Positions 16,892 through 24,453 of a stretch of 64,000 nt of DNA are shown here, piece after piece (within the stretch, counting starts at the first letter, position 1; each line of letters opens with the position of its first letter). Below the pieces are notes generated by a model that was not told the DNA's origin, made no database searches, and saw only the letters and a list, made by a program, of their open reading frames with translations. A program made the translations under genes and the position numbers. Source of the stretch: Geobacter sp. (GTDB lineage: Bacteria; Desulfobacterota; Desulfuromonadia; Geobacterales; DSM-12255); assembly GCA_009684525.1 (NCBI GenBank), contig WKKR01000004.1:124001-188000 (forward strand), written 5' to 3'.

Positions 16892-18409
16892 TTATTCCAG
16901 GCAGCTGTTCTTCTCGAACATACCGGTGCACTCGATCTGTTCGGTGATCTTGCGGAAATGGAAGCCATAGATGGCCAGGGTGATGGCCAGGGGGAAGAGC
17001 CGCGGCCGCCGGACAAGGGACCAGAAAAAGAGCTTCCAGTACTGGAACCGCTCCCGCCCCACCAGACCGAGCATCACCATGGAGGCGATCAGCGCCCGGA
17101 CCTGGCTCGCCTTCAGACTGTGCCGCTCCCGCTTGAGGGGGCGGTATTCACTCAGAAAGGTGCGCAGCCGACGGTAGTAGTTCTTGGGGGCATAGATGGT
17201 GCTGAGGATCGTCCGGTAGCCGTCGACCAGGTCATCCACCCGCATGCGCGGGACGAAGTTGAGGGCGATGGCGGTATTGTTCCCCGAGGCATCGTGGAGA
17301 AGCCGCCCTTCCTCGGCCAGGCGGCGATGGAGCCGGGTGCCCCGCAGGGCGGTGAGCATGCCGACCATGGCGGTGACGATGCCGCTCTCCTGGATGAACC
17401 TGATCTGCCGCTCGAAGATGGACGGGGGATCGCTGTCGAAACCGACGATGAAACCGCCCTGCACCTGCAGTCCGGCCCGCTGGATCCGGCGGATGCTGGC
17501 GATCAGGTCGCGGTTCCGGTTCTGGGCCTTGCCCGTCTCGGCCAGCCCCTCGTCATGGGGGGTCTCGATCCCGATGAAGACCTCCTCGAAACCGGCCCGC
17601 ACCATCAGCTCCAACAGCTCGGCGTCGTCGGCCAGGTTGATGGAGGCCTCGGTAAAGAAGGAGAACGGCTGCCGCCGCTCCTCCATCCAGGCGATCAGGG
17701 CTGGCAGGGTCTCCTGCTTCAGTTTCTGCCGGTCGCCGATGAAATTGTCGTCGACAAAGAAGACCCCTCCGCGCCATCCCCGCCGGTAGAGGGCCTCCAG
17801 CTCGTCAAGCAGCTGCTGCCGCGTCTTGGTGCGCGGGACGCGGCCGAACAGCTGGGTGATGTCGCAGAACTCGCAGTCAAAGGGGCAGCCGCGGGAATAT
17901 TGGATATTCATGGCGGCATAGTCGCGCGGATCGATCAGGTCCCAGCGGGGAACGGGCGTCTCCTTCAGCTCGGCCCATCCCTTTGCAGCGTAGAGGCGAC
18001 GGGCGACACCGGCCTGCAGATCGGCCAGGAACGGGGCAAGGGAGAGTTCGGCCTCCCCCAGCACCAGGTGGTCCGCCTCGGGGAAATCGGCAGGAGCCGT
18101 GGTAAAGAGGGGACCACCGGCAACGGCGCGTACCCCCAGCTGCCGGCAACGGTCGAGCACCTGCCGGGCCGACTCCTGCTGGATGGTCATGGCGCTGACC
18201 ATGACCAGGTCGGCCCAAAGGATATCGTCGTCGGCAAGGAGGCGGACGTTCAGGTCAACCAGGCGGGCAGGCCATCCGGCAGGGAAGAGGGCCGCAACGG
18301 TCAACAGCCCCAGCGGTGGGAAGGCGGCACTCTTGTCGAGGAACCTGAGGGCGTGGCGGAAACTCCAGAAGGTATCGGGGTAACGGGGGTAGACGAGGAG
18401 GACATTCAT
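16892..18409 (-). CDS. B12-binding radical SAM protein (DUF4070 type, HpnP/BchQ-like)
   Basis: A 505-residue protein. The N-terminal cobalamin-binding domain (1-160) opens with LLVYPRYPDTFWSFRHAL. The radical SAM core has the 4Fe-4S motif CPFDCEFC near residue 176 and FIGIETP. The C-terminal part matches the DUF4070 region of HpnP-like enzymes. This group includes hopanoid C-2 methylase and bacteriochlorophyll side-chain methylases, so a radical methylation of a lipid or ring substrate is likely. No hopanoid genes lie nearby, so the substrate is open. It converges on the phosphatidyltransferase gene with 12 bases between stops. AGGAGG precedes the ATG. Confidence 0.87.
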   Translation of the reverse strand: MNVLLVYPRYPDTFWSFRHALRFLDKSAAFPPLGLLTVAALFPAGWPARLVDLNVRLLADDDILWADLVMVSAMTIQQESARQVLDRCRQLGVRAVAGGPLFTTAPADFPEADHLVLGEAELSLAPFLADLQAGVARRLYAAKGWAELKETPVPRWDLIDPRDYAAMNIQYSRGCPFDCEFCDITQLFGRVPRTKTRQQLLDELEALYRRGWRGGVFFVDDNFIGDRQKLKQETLPALIAWMEERRQPFSFFTEASINLADDAELLELMVRAGFEEVFIGIETPHDEGLAETGKAQNRNRDLIASIRRIQRAGLQVQGGFIVGFDSDPPSIFERQIRFIQESGIVTAMVGMLTALRGTRLHRRLAEEGRLLHDASGNNTAIALNFVPRMRVDDLVDGYRTILSTIYAPKNYYRRLRTFLSEYRPLKRERHSLKASQVRALIASMVMLGLVGRERFQYWKLFFWSLVRRPRLFPLAITLAIYGFHFRKITEQIECTGMFEKNSCLE

Positions 18410-18639
18410 GGGAAACCTCCTGTACCGGATAGTCAGATTCGGTACTTTTCCATTGTATCCCCGCTACCGTTCATGTCAGGTAAAACAAATGTAAAAATGG
18501 CGGGAACTGAACAACATCGCTGCGGTATGGACGCTTTTCAGCTGAATCCGTCTTGACCAATGGCGCCAATCTGTTTAATTTAAACGGGAAACATTCACGA
18601 ACAAGCATCGAATCCAGCGAGAACAATGAAAGGCCCGAC

Positions 18640-19683
18640 ATGGAAACCCCTTTGATCCGCAACCAGTTTGCCAGCGACAACTATGCAGGGATCTGCGCCG
18701 AGGCATGGGAGGCGATGGCCGCCGCCAACCAGGGCTATGCCACCTCCTATGGCGACGACCCCTGGACGGAACGGGCCTGCAGGCTGATCCGCGACCTGTT
18801 CGAGACCGACTGCGAGGTCTTTTTCGTCTTCAACGGCACCGCGGCCAACTCCCTGGCCCTGGCCTCCCTCTGCCACTCCTACAACAGCATCATCTGCCAC
18901 GAGATGGCTCACGTGGAGACCGACGAGTGCGGGGCGTCCGAGTTCTTTTCCAACGGCACCAAGGTCCTGCTGGTCCCCGGCGCCGGGGGCAAGGTTGACC
19001 TGGACGCGGTGGAGCACACCGTCAAGCGGCGCACCGACATCCACTACCCCAAGCCGCGGGTCCTGAGCATCACCCAGGCCACGGAGCTCGGCACCGTCTA
19101 CTCGGTGGACGAACTGCAAAAGGTGGGGGAACTGGCCAGGAGGCTGTCGCTCCGGGTCCACATGGACGGCGCCCGCTTTGCCAACGCCGTCGCCACCCTG
19201 GGGGTCCACCCCAGGGAGATCAGCTGGCAGGCCGGGGTGGACGTGCTCTGTTTCGGCGGCGCCAAGAACGGCATGGCGCTCGGCGAGGCGGTCATCTTCT
19301 TCAACCGGGAACTGGCCGCGGAGTTCGACTACCGCTGTAAGCAGGCCGGCCAGCTCGCCTCCAAGATGCGCTTTCTCGCCGCCCCCTGGATCGGCATGCT
19401 GGAGAGCGGCGCCTGGCTCAGAAACGCCGCCCATGCCAACCGCTGCGCCCGCCTGCTGGAACAGGGGATCGCCGGCCTCCCCGGCATCAGGGTGATGTTC
19501 CCCGGCCAGACCAACTCGGTCTTCCTGGAGATGCCCGAACGGGTGGTAACGGAGCTTCGCGCCAAGGGCTGGCACTTCTACACCTTCATCGGCTCGGGCG
19601 GAGCGCGCTTCATGTGCTCGTGGGAAACCACCGAAGAGGACGTGGCGGCGCTGGTGGCCGATATCAGGGGACTGGCGGGGTAA
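18640..19683 (+). CDS. Low-specificity L-threonine aldolase
   Basis: A 347-residue PLP enzyme of the beta-eliminating lyase/threonine aldolase family. It opens with QFASDNYAGICAEAW, has the phosphate-cup phrase FVFNGTAANSLAL, HEMAHVETDECGA, the Asp of HMDGARFANA, and the probable Schiff-base Lys in FGGAKNGM. It cleaves L-threonine and allo-threonine to glycine and acetaldehyde. The ATG at 18640 is preferred because family similarity begins eight residues later; an in-frame TTG exists 29 codons upstream. The Shine-Dalgarno is weak (AAAGG). Confidence 0.9.
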   Translation: METPLIRNQFASDNYAGICAEAWEAMAAANQGYATSYGDDPWTERACRLIRDLFETDCEVFFVFNGTAANSLALASLCHSYNSIICHEMAHVETDECGASEFFSNGTKVLLVPGAGGKVDLDAVEHTVKRRTDIHYPKPRVLSITQATELGTVYSVDELQKVGELARRLSLRVHMDGARFANAVATLGVHPREISWQAGVDVLCFGGAKNGMALGEAVIFFNRELAAEFDYRCKQAGQLASKMRFLAAPWIGMLESGAWLRNAAHANRCARLLEQGIAGLPGIRVMFPGQTNSVFLEMPERVVTELRAKGWHFYTFIGSGGARFMCSWETTEEDVAALVADIRGLAG

Positions 19684-19707
19684 CGGAGACAGCCCGCCCC
19701 GAAGAGA

Positions 19708-21108
19708 TCACCGCTTCTTTTCCGGGCAGGCACACCTGTAGAGATGGCGAAGCTTTTCAGAATATTTTCCGGCATATTTACGCTGGGCATACGGAAGATG
19801 CTTTTCCCGCGTGCACAACTCATAAATGACTAACCTGCTGCAGACTAGGTTGATGAGAATGCCGACCGAGAGGCCGAGAGTAAGGCTCATCCAGTTCTTG
19901 ACCTGACCCGGCCAGAAGTAGTTGATGAACGAATGGCAGATCACAGCCCACATCATGCCGGAGACGATCAGGTAGGCGATGGCCAGGGCCGGGCTGAGGA
20001 TGTCCTCCTGTTCGGCCCCTTCGATGGTGTAACCGCACATCCGGATGTAGTAGTTCCCCACCAGGTTGTAGATCGAGCCGATGGTGATCGGGATGAACGC
20101 GATCAGGCTGACCACGAAGTTCTTCATGGCCTTGGCCCCCCCGGCCAGGGAAAAGTCCAGGTTCGACCCCAGGTAACCGAGAACCGCGCAGACCGCCAGC
20201 TGGATGGTCCAGTAGAGCTTGATCTCCTCGGTCAGCTTGGTCATATCCCCGGCCGACTCTCCCCCTCCCCCGCTGACCGCAGCCGGCGGTTCGAACCGCT
20301 CCTCTACCCCCAGGAGCTGCAGCGCGCTCGCAAGCGACCTCTGCAAGACCCGGCGGGAATAGACCGTCTGCTCCGCAATGGCATCTGTGGCGTTGGCAGC
20401 CCCCTTGATGGCGACGTATTCCAGCTGGTCGCTGTCAAAGACGCTGCAGAGATAGTAGAACTGCCCGATCTCCATCTCCACCAGATCGGCCTTGTCCCAA
20501 TAGATGGCGAGGTCCCCCGCAAGGGAGAGATCCTGCCCCTGCAGCCGCTTGACACGGGCACCCGGATCGACGGCAAAGCCGTAGTAGAAGTCGGTGGAGA
20601 TGGCGGTCTTTCGCTCCAGGCCGAGCCCGGCCAGCCTCTCTTCGCCAAAGCGGCAGGAAAGCGGGAACGCGCTCTCGGGCAAGCGGATCGCCGCGCCCCC
20701 CAGATAGGCCTTGTCCACCAGGAAGACCTCCCCCGGCCTGACCCCGCGCCCCGGTATGGCGCCGCAGGTCCCGATCAGGACCACCTGCCTGAGGGGAAAA
20801 CCGTCGATCAGCTCGAACAAAAGCGGCTCAATGCAGCCGGTGCCGATGCCGGACCAGACCAGGGTGAACTCCTCGAATTTCCAGAACCGGTAACAGCGGT
20901 ATTCGTGGTATGCCGTCTCCGCGCGGGCGCAGACGCTGCGCAGCGCCCAGAGCAGCTCCGTTGTGTCCTCGCCGCAGCAGATGATCATCTTCTCGCTCAG
21001 GAGGGTATCGCTCACGCCGGTATTCGGCCTGTCGGGGTTTATCACGCAGGACTCCTTGTCGTTTTTCGGCAGCAGACTGTGCACGAAGCGCCAGAGGTTG
21101 CGCTCCAC
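19708..21108 (-). CDS. Nucleoside phosphorylase/nucleosidase domain fused to a four-helix membrane domain
   Basis: A protein of up to 466 residues. Residues about 40-270 form a PNP/UDP-phosphorylase (MTAN-like) domain: VVLIGTCGAIPGRGVRPGEV, the VEMEIGQFYYL motif that contacts the nucleoside in this family, and VAIKGAANATDA. Residues about 300-435 hold four membrane helices, followed by a basic tail. I know no housekeeping enzyme with this layout. PNP-type nucleosidases and small membrane domains both occur as effectors in anti-phage systems, so an immune role is an inference. The GTG at 21108 lacks a clear ribosome site; an ATG at 20988 is an alternative start. No partner gene is adjacent. 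Confidence 0.75.
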   Translation of the reverse strand: MERNLWRFVHSLLPKNDKESCVINPDRPNTGVSDTLLSEKMIICCGEDTTELLWALRSVCARAETAYHEYRCYRFWKFEEFTLVWSGIGTGCIEPLLFELIDGFPLRQVVLIGTCGAIPGRGVRPGEVFLVDKAYLGGAAIRLPESAFPLSCRFGEERLAGLGLERKTAISTDFYYGFAVDPGARVKRLQGQDLSLAGDLAIYWDKADLVEMEIGQFYYLCSVFDSDQLEYVAIKGAANATDAIAEQTVYSRRVLQRSLASALQLLGVEERFEPPAAVSGGGGESAGDMTKLTEEIKLYWTIQLAVCAVLGYLGSNLDFSLAGGAKAMKNFVVSLIAFIPITIGSIYNLVGNYYIRMCGYTIEGAEQEDILSPALAIAYLIVSGMMWAVICHSFINYFWPGQVKNWMSLTLGLSVGILINLVCSRLVIYELCTREKHLPYAQRKYAGKYSEKLRHLYRCACPEKKR

Positions 21109-21185
21109 GAGAAGAGTGTAATCAATTCAGACTGCCTGGCAAGCAGTTTCTCGCCACCGGCATGGCAACCCCCCGGAAAATCCGG

Positions 21186-21215
21186 TTGACATTTACCCTA
21201 CCGATACGGTAAAGA
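21186..21215 (+). promoter_or_regulatory. Probable promoter of the SAM-riboswitch operon
   Basis: TTGACA at 21186-21191 is a perfect -35. After 18 bases comes TAAAGA as a weak -10. It lies about 60 bases upstream of the riboswitch. An inverted pair TTTACC/GGTAAA fills the spacer. Confidence 0.5.
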
Positions 21216-21276
21216 TTAATACATGTGATGCGCGCCATCCGGCGACCGTCACCCACAATCGAATAGCAGACGATTT

Positions 21277-21378
21277 CTTATCGAGAGCGACCGAGGGACA
21301 GGCCCTGTGACGTCGCGGCAACCACCCGCAAGGGAAAGGTGCCAATTCCTGCGGAACCGAACGGTTCCGGGAGATAAG
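21277..21378 (+). promoter_or_regulatory. SAM-I (S-box) riboswitch
   Basis: All the S-box landmarks are present in order: CTTATC...GATAAG closing P1, AGAG, GAGGGACAGGCCC, TGACG, CGGCAACC, the hairpin leading to GGTGCCAATTCC, and the final GGAACC...GGTTCC hairpin before GAGATAAG. It binds S-adenosylmethionine. The terminator just downstream makes this an OFF switch, so the two sulfur-amino-acid genes behind it are expressed when SAM is scarce. Confidence 0.97.
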
Positions 21379-21398
21379 GGAGCGCGGACCTTCAATGT

Positions 21399-21434
21399 AA
21401 AGTCCCCTTCCGCACCCCGGAAGGGGACTTTTTT
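21399..21434 (+). terminator. SAM riboswitch terminator
   Basis: AAGTCCCCTTCC pairs perfectly with GGAAGGGGACTT, followed by a T run, 16 bases before the first gene's start codon. Confidence 0.95.
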
Positions 21435-21450
21435 AATTGGAGGTAGCACC

Positions 21451-22599
21451 ATGCAGATCGCAACAGAAGCAGCACAGATCGGACTCGACTGGGACAGCCG
21501 CACCGGCGCGGTCACCGTCCCGATCTACCAGACCGCCACCTTCCGCCACCCCGGCCTGGGGCAGAGCACCGGCTACGACTACAGCCGCTCGGGCAACCCG
21601 ACCCGCCAGGCACTGGAACAGGGGATCGCCCGCCTGGACAACGGCTGCCGCGGCTTCGCCTACGCCTCGGGCATGGCCGCCATCGCCAGCCTGCTCCTGC
21701 TCTTCCGGCAGGGGGACCACCTGGTGGTGACCGAAGACCTCTACGGCGGCACCTACCGCCTCTTCGAGAAGATCTTCAACCAGTACGGGCTGGAGTTCAC
21801 CTACTTAGACACCAGCGACGAAGCGGCGGTCCTGCGGGCCTGGCGCCCCACCACCCGCGCCCTGTTCGTGGAATCCCTCACCAACCCGCTGCTCAAGGTG
21901 GCGGACATCGGCCGGCTCTCCGCCATCTGCAAGGATCGGGGAGCGCTCTGCATCGTCGACAACACCTTCCTCACCCCCTACCTGCTCCGGCCGCTCGATC
22001 TCGGGGCGGACATCGCCGTCTACAGCGGCTCCAAGTACCTGGCCGGCCACAACGACACGATCTGCGGCCTGGTAACGGTGAAGGAGCCCGAACTGGCCGA
22101 GCGGGTCTCGTTCCACCAGAATGCCGCCGGTGCCGTGCTCGGTCCCCAGGACTCCTGGCTGACCATCCGCGGCATGAAGACGCTGTCGGTCAGGCTCGAC
22201 CGCCAGCAGGAGAACGCCCTGGCCATTGCCCGCTGGCTCCGCCATCACCCTCTGGTGCGAAAGGTCTACTATCCCGGCCTGGAGGACCATCCCGGCCACG
22301 AGCTACTGCAGCGCCAGGGCAAGGGCTTCGGCGCCATGGTCTCCTTCGAGGTGAGCGACCCGGCCCTGGTCGAGCGCTTGCTCCTGAAGACGAACCTGAT
22401 ATCCTTTGCCGAGAGCCTGGGGGGGGTGGAGACCCTGATCACCTTCCCCGAGGTGCAGACCCACGCCGACATCGAACCGGAAACCCGTGCCCGGCTCGGC
22501 ATCAACAGCGTCCTGCTGCGCCTCTCCGTGGGGATCGAGGATGCCGGCGACCTGATCGACGACCTTGACCGGGCATTCAGCCAGGAGGAACAGCCATGA
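21451..22599 (+). CDS. Trans-sulfuration PLP enzyme (cystathionine gamma-synthase/O-acylhomoserine lyase type)
   Basis: A 382-residue Cys/Met-metabolism PLP enzyme: VPIYQTATF, YDYSRSGNPTRQALE, the glycine-rich YASGMAAIAS, VDNTFLTPYL, and the Schiff-base Lys in YSGSKYLAGHND. The ATG at 21451 has GGAGG upstream and lies behind the SAM riboswitch; the open frame extends back through the riboswitch but cannot be translated sensibly there. Its stop overlaps the next start (ATGA), so the pair is translationally coupled. By analogy with the S-box metI-metC operon of Bacillus, this first gene probably makes cystathionine or homocysteine from an acylhomoserine. Confidence 0.9.
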   Translation: MQIATEAAQIGLDWDSRTGAVTVPIYQTATFRHPGLGQSTGYDYSRSGNPTRQALEQGIARLDNGCRGFAYASGMAAIASLLLLFRQGDHLVVTEDLYGGTYRLFEKIFNQYGLEFTYLDTSDEAAVLRAWRPTTRALFVESLTNPLLKVADIGRLSAICKDRGALCIVDNTFLTPYLLRPLDLGADIAVYSGSKYLAGHNDTICGLVTVKEPELAERVSFHQNAAGAVLGPQDSWLTIRGMKTLSVRLDRQQENALAIARWLRHHPLVRKVYYPGLEDHPGHELLQRQGKGFGAMVSFEVSDPALVERLLLKTNLISFAESLGGVETLITFPEVQTHADIEPETRARLGINSVLLRLSVGIEDAGDLIDDLDRAFSQEEQP

Positions 22600-23732
22600 A
22601 ATTCGCCACCCAGCTCATCCACGGCAGCCACGCCATCGACCCGGCCACCGGGGCTCTCAGCATCCCGATCCACCAGACCTCCACCTTTGCCCAGAAGTCG
22701 GTCGACCACTTCGGCAGGTACGACTATGCCCGCTCCGGCAACCCGACCCGCGAGGCCCTGGAGGAGGCAATCGCCCGCCTGGAGGGGGGGAGCCGCGGCT
22801 TTGCCTTTGCCTCGGGCATGGCCGCCATCTCCTCTACCTTCCTCCTGTTCGCCCCCGGCGACCACCTGGTGGTCTGCGAGGACGTCTACGGCGGCACCTT
22901 CCGCATCCTGACCCGGCTCTTCAGCCAGTGGGGGCTCTCCGTCACCTTTGTCGACGCCACCGATCCGGATGCCATCGTTGCCGCCATCACCCCGGCCACC
23001 AAGGCGCTCTACCTGGAGACCCCGTCCAACCCGCTCCTGAAGATCACCGACCTGCGGGCCGCCGCGGCCATCGCCAAGGAGCATAGCCTCCTCACCATCG
23101 TCGACAACACCTTCATGACCCCCTACCTGCAGCGTCCGCTGGAGCTCGGCTGCGACATCGTCCTGCACAGCGGCACCAAGTTCCTGAATGGCCACAGCGA
23201 CGTGGTCTGCGGCTTCGCCGTGGTGGCCGATGCCGAGCTGGGGAAGCGGATCGGCTTCATCCAGAACGGTTTCGGCGCCATCCTCGGCCCCCAGGACTGC
23301 TGGCTGGTGCTGCGGGGCTTAAAGACCTTGAAAATCAGGTTGGAAGAGAGCCAGGCGTCCGCCGTGCGGATCGCCGCCTGGCTGGACACGCTTCCCCAGG
23401 TGAGCAGGGTCTATTTCCCCGGCCTTTCGGGCCATCCCGGCCATACCGTCCACCAGGGGCAGGCAGACGGCCCCGGCGCGGTCCTCTCCTTCGAACTTAC
23501 AGACCTGGAACTGACGAGGAAACTGCTGGAGGGGGTGGAGCTGGCCGCCTTTGCCGTCAGCCTGGGGGGGGTGGAGAGCATCCTCTCCTATCCGGCGAAG
23601 ATGTCCCATGCGGCCATGCCGCCGGCGGAACGGGCAACGCGGGGGATCAGCGACACCCTGGTGCGCCTCTCCGTGGGGTTGGAAGACCCGGACGACCTGA
23701 TGGCCGACCTGGCGCGGATTCTCTGCGACTAG
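22596..23732 (+). CDS. Trans-sulfuration PLP enzyme, second paralogue (cystathionine lyase type)
   Basis: A 378-residue paralogue of the preceding enzyme with the same landmarks: IPIHQTSTFAQ, YDYARSGNPTREALE, FASGMAAISS, VDNTFMTPYLQ, and Lys in HSGTKFLNGHSD. It starts inside the stop codon of the first gene. The likely division of labour is synthase then beta-lyase, converting cystathionine to homocysteine. Which paralogue does which step cannot be decided by eye. Both are controlled by the SAM riboswitch. Confidence 0.9.
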   Translation: MKFATQLIHGSHAIDPATGALSIPIHQTSTFAQKSVDHFGRYDYARSGNPTREALEEAIARLEGGSRGFAFASGMAAISSTFLLFAPGDHLVVCEDVYGGTFRILTRLFSQWGLSVTFVDATDPDAIVAAITPATKALYLETPSNPLLKITDLRAAAAIAKEHSLLTIVDNTFMTPYLQRPLELGCDIVLHSGTKFLNGHSDVVCGFAVVADAELGKRIGFIQNGFGAILGPQDCWLVLRGLKTLKIRLEESQASAVRIAAWLDTLPQVSRVYFPGLSGHPGHTVHQGQADGPGAVLSFELTDLELTRKLLEGVELAAFAVSLGGVESILSYPAKMSHAAMPPAERATRGISDTLVRLSVGLEDPDDLMADLARILCD

Positions 23733-23806
23733 ACCGGCTTGCGCCGCGCCCGAATTCGGCTATGCTCTGAACAGAGATCCCATGCAAGCAGCGTAAAGGA
23801 GGGACC

Positions 23807-24295
23807 ATGCATCTCCACATGCAGACCGTTCCGGTGGAAATCCCCGAAGGGGCCAACATCATCCTCGGCCAGACCCACTTCATCAAGACCGTGGAGGACC
23901 TGTACGAGATCCTCGCCGCCGCCATCCCGAACGCCCGTTTCGGCATCGCCTTCAACGAGGCCTCGGGTCCCTGCCTGATCCGGACCGAGGGGAACGACCC
24001 TGAGCTGACCGCGATCTGTGCCGCCAACCTGGCTGCCATCGCCGCCGGCCACATCTTCTGCATCCTGCTGAAAGACGCCTTCCCCATCGCCGTCCTCAAC
24101 CAGATCAAGAACTGCCCCGAGGTCTGCCGGATCTACTGCGCCACCGCCAACCCGCTGCAGGTGGTCGTGGCCTGCACCGACCAGGGTCGCGGCATCATGG
24201 GGGTGATCGACGGCTCCTCACCCAAGGGGATGGAGAGCGACGCGGACCGGCAGAGTCGCCACGCCCTCCTGCGCACCTTCGGCTACAAACGCTGA
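23807..24295 (+). CDS. Adenosine-specific kinase family protein (PF04008)
   Basis: A 162-residue protein matching the adenosine-specific kinase family along its whole length: IPEGANIILGQTHFIKTVEDLYEIL, FGIAFNEASGPCL, AAGHIFCILLKDAFPIAVLNQIK, CPEVCRIYCATANPLQVVV, RGIMGVIDGSSPKG and the end RTFGYKR. The family was described from archaea and is also found in some anaerobic bacteria; its cellular role is not well defined. AAAGGAGGG precedes the ATG. It stands alone after the trans-sulfuration operon. Confidence 0.88.
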   Translation: MHLHMQTVPVEIPEGANIILGQTHFIKTVEDLYEILAAAIPNARFGIAFNEASGPCLIRTEGNDPELTAICAANLAAIAAGHIFCILLKDAFPIAVLNQIKNCPEVCRIYCATANPLQVVVACTDQGRGIMGVIDGSSPKGMESDADRQSRHALLRTFGYKR

Positions 24296-24314
24296 AAGCG
24301 GGAATAACGGCAAT

Positions 24315-24427
24315 TAACCGCAGATAACTACGGATAAAAACAGCCCTTTTAACCGAAGGCTGTGAAGTTAAATTCCGCTTTTGCCTTTGATGTATCTGCG
24401 TGTATCCGCGTTCATCTGCGGTTCAAT
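24315..24427. repeat. Inverted pair of CTGCGG/TATCCG-type short repeats
   Basis: TAACCGCAGATAACTACGGAT (24315 on) and, inverted, ATCTGCG-TGTATCCGCG-TTCATCTGCGG (24393-24422) flank a short AT-rich spacer next to the 3' end of sbcC. Each is built from repeated TCTGCGG-like heptamers. Related CTCCGTG heptamer arrays flank the GxxExxY gene on the other side of sbcC. Confidence 0.6.
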
Positions 24428-24453
24428 GCTTTTTTGGAGCCAACCGCGGGACG

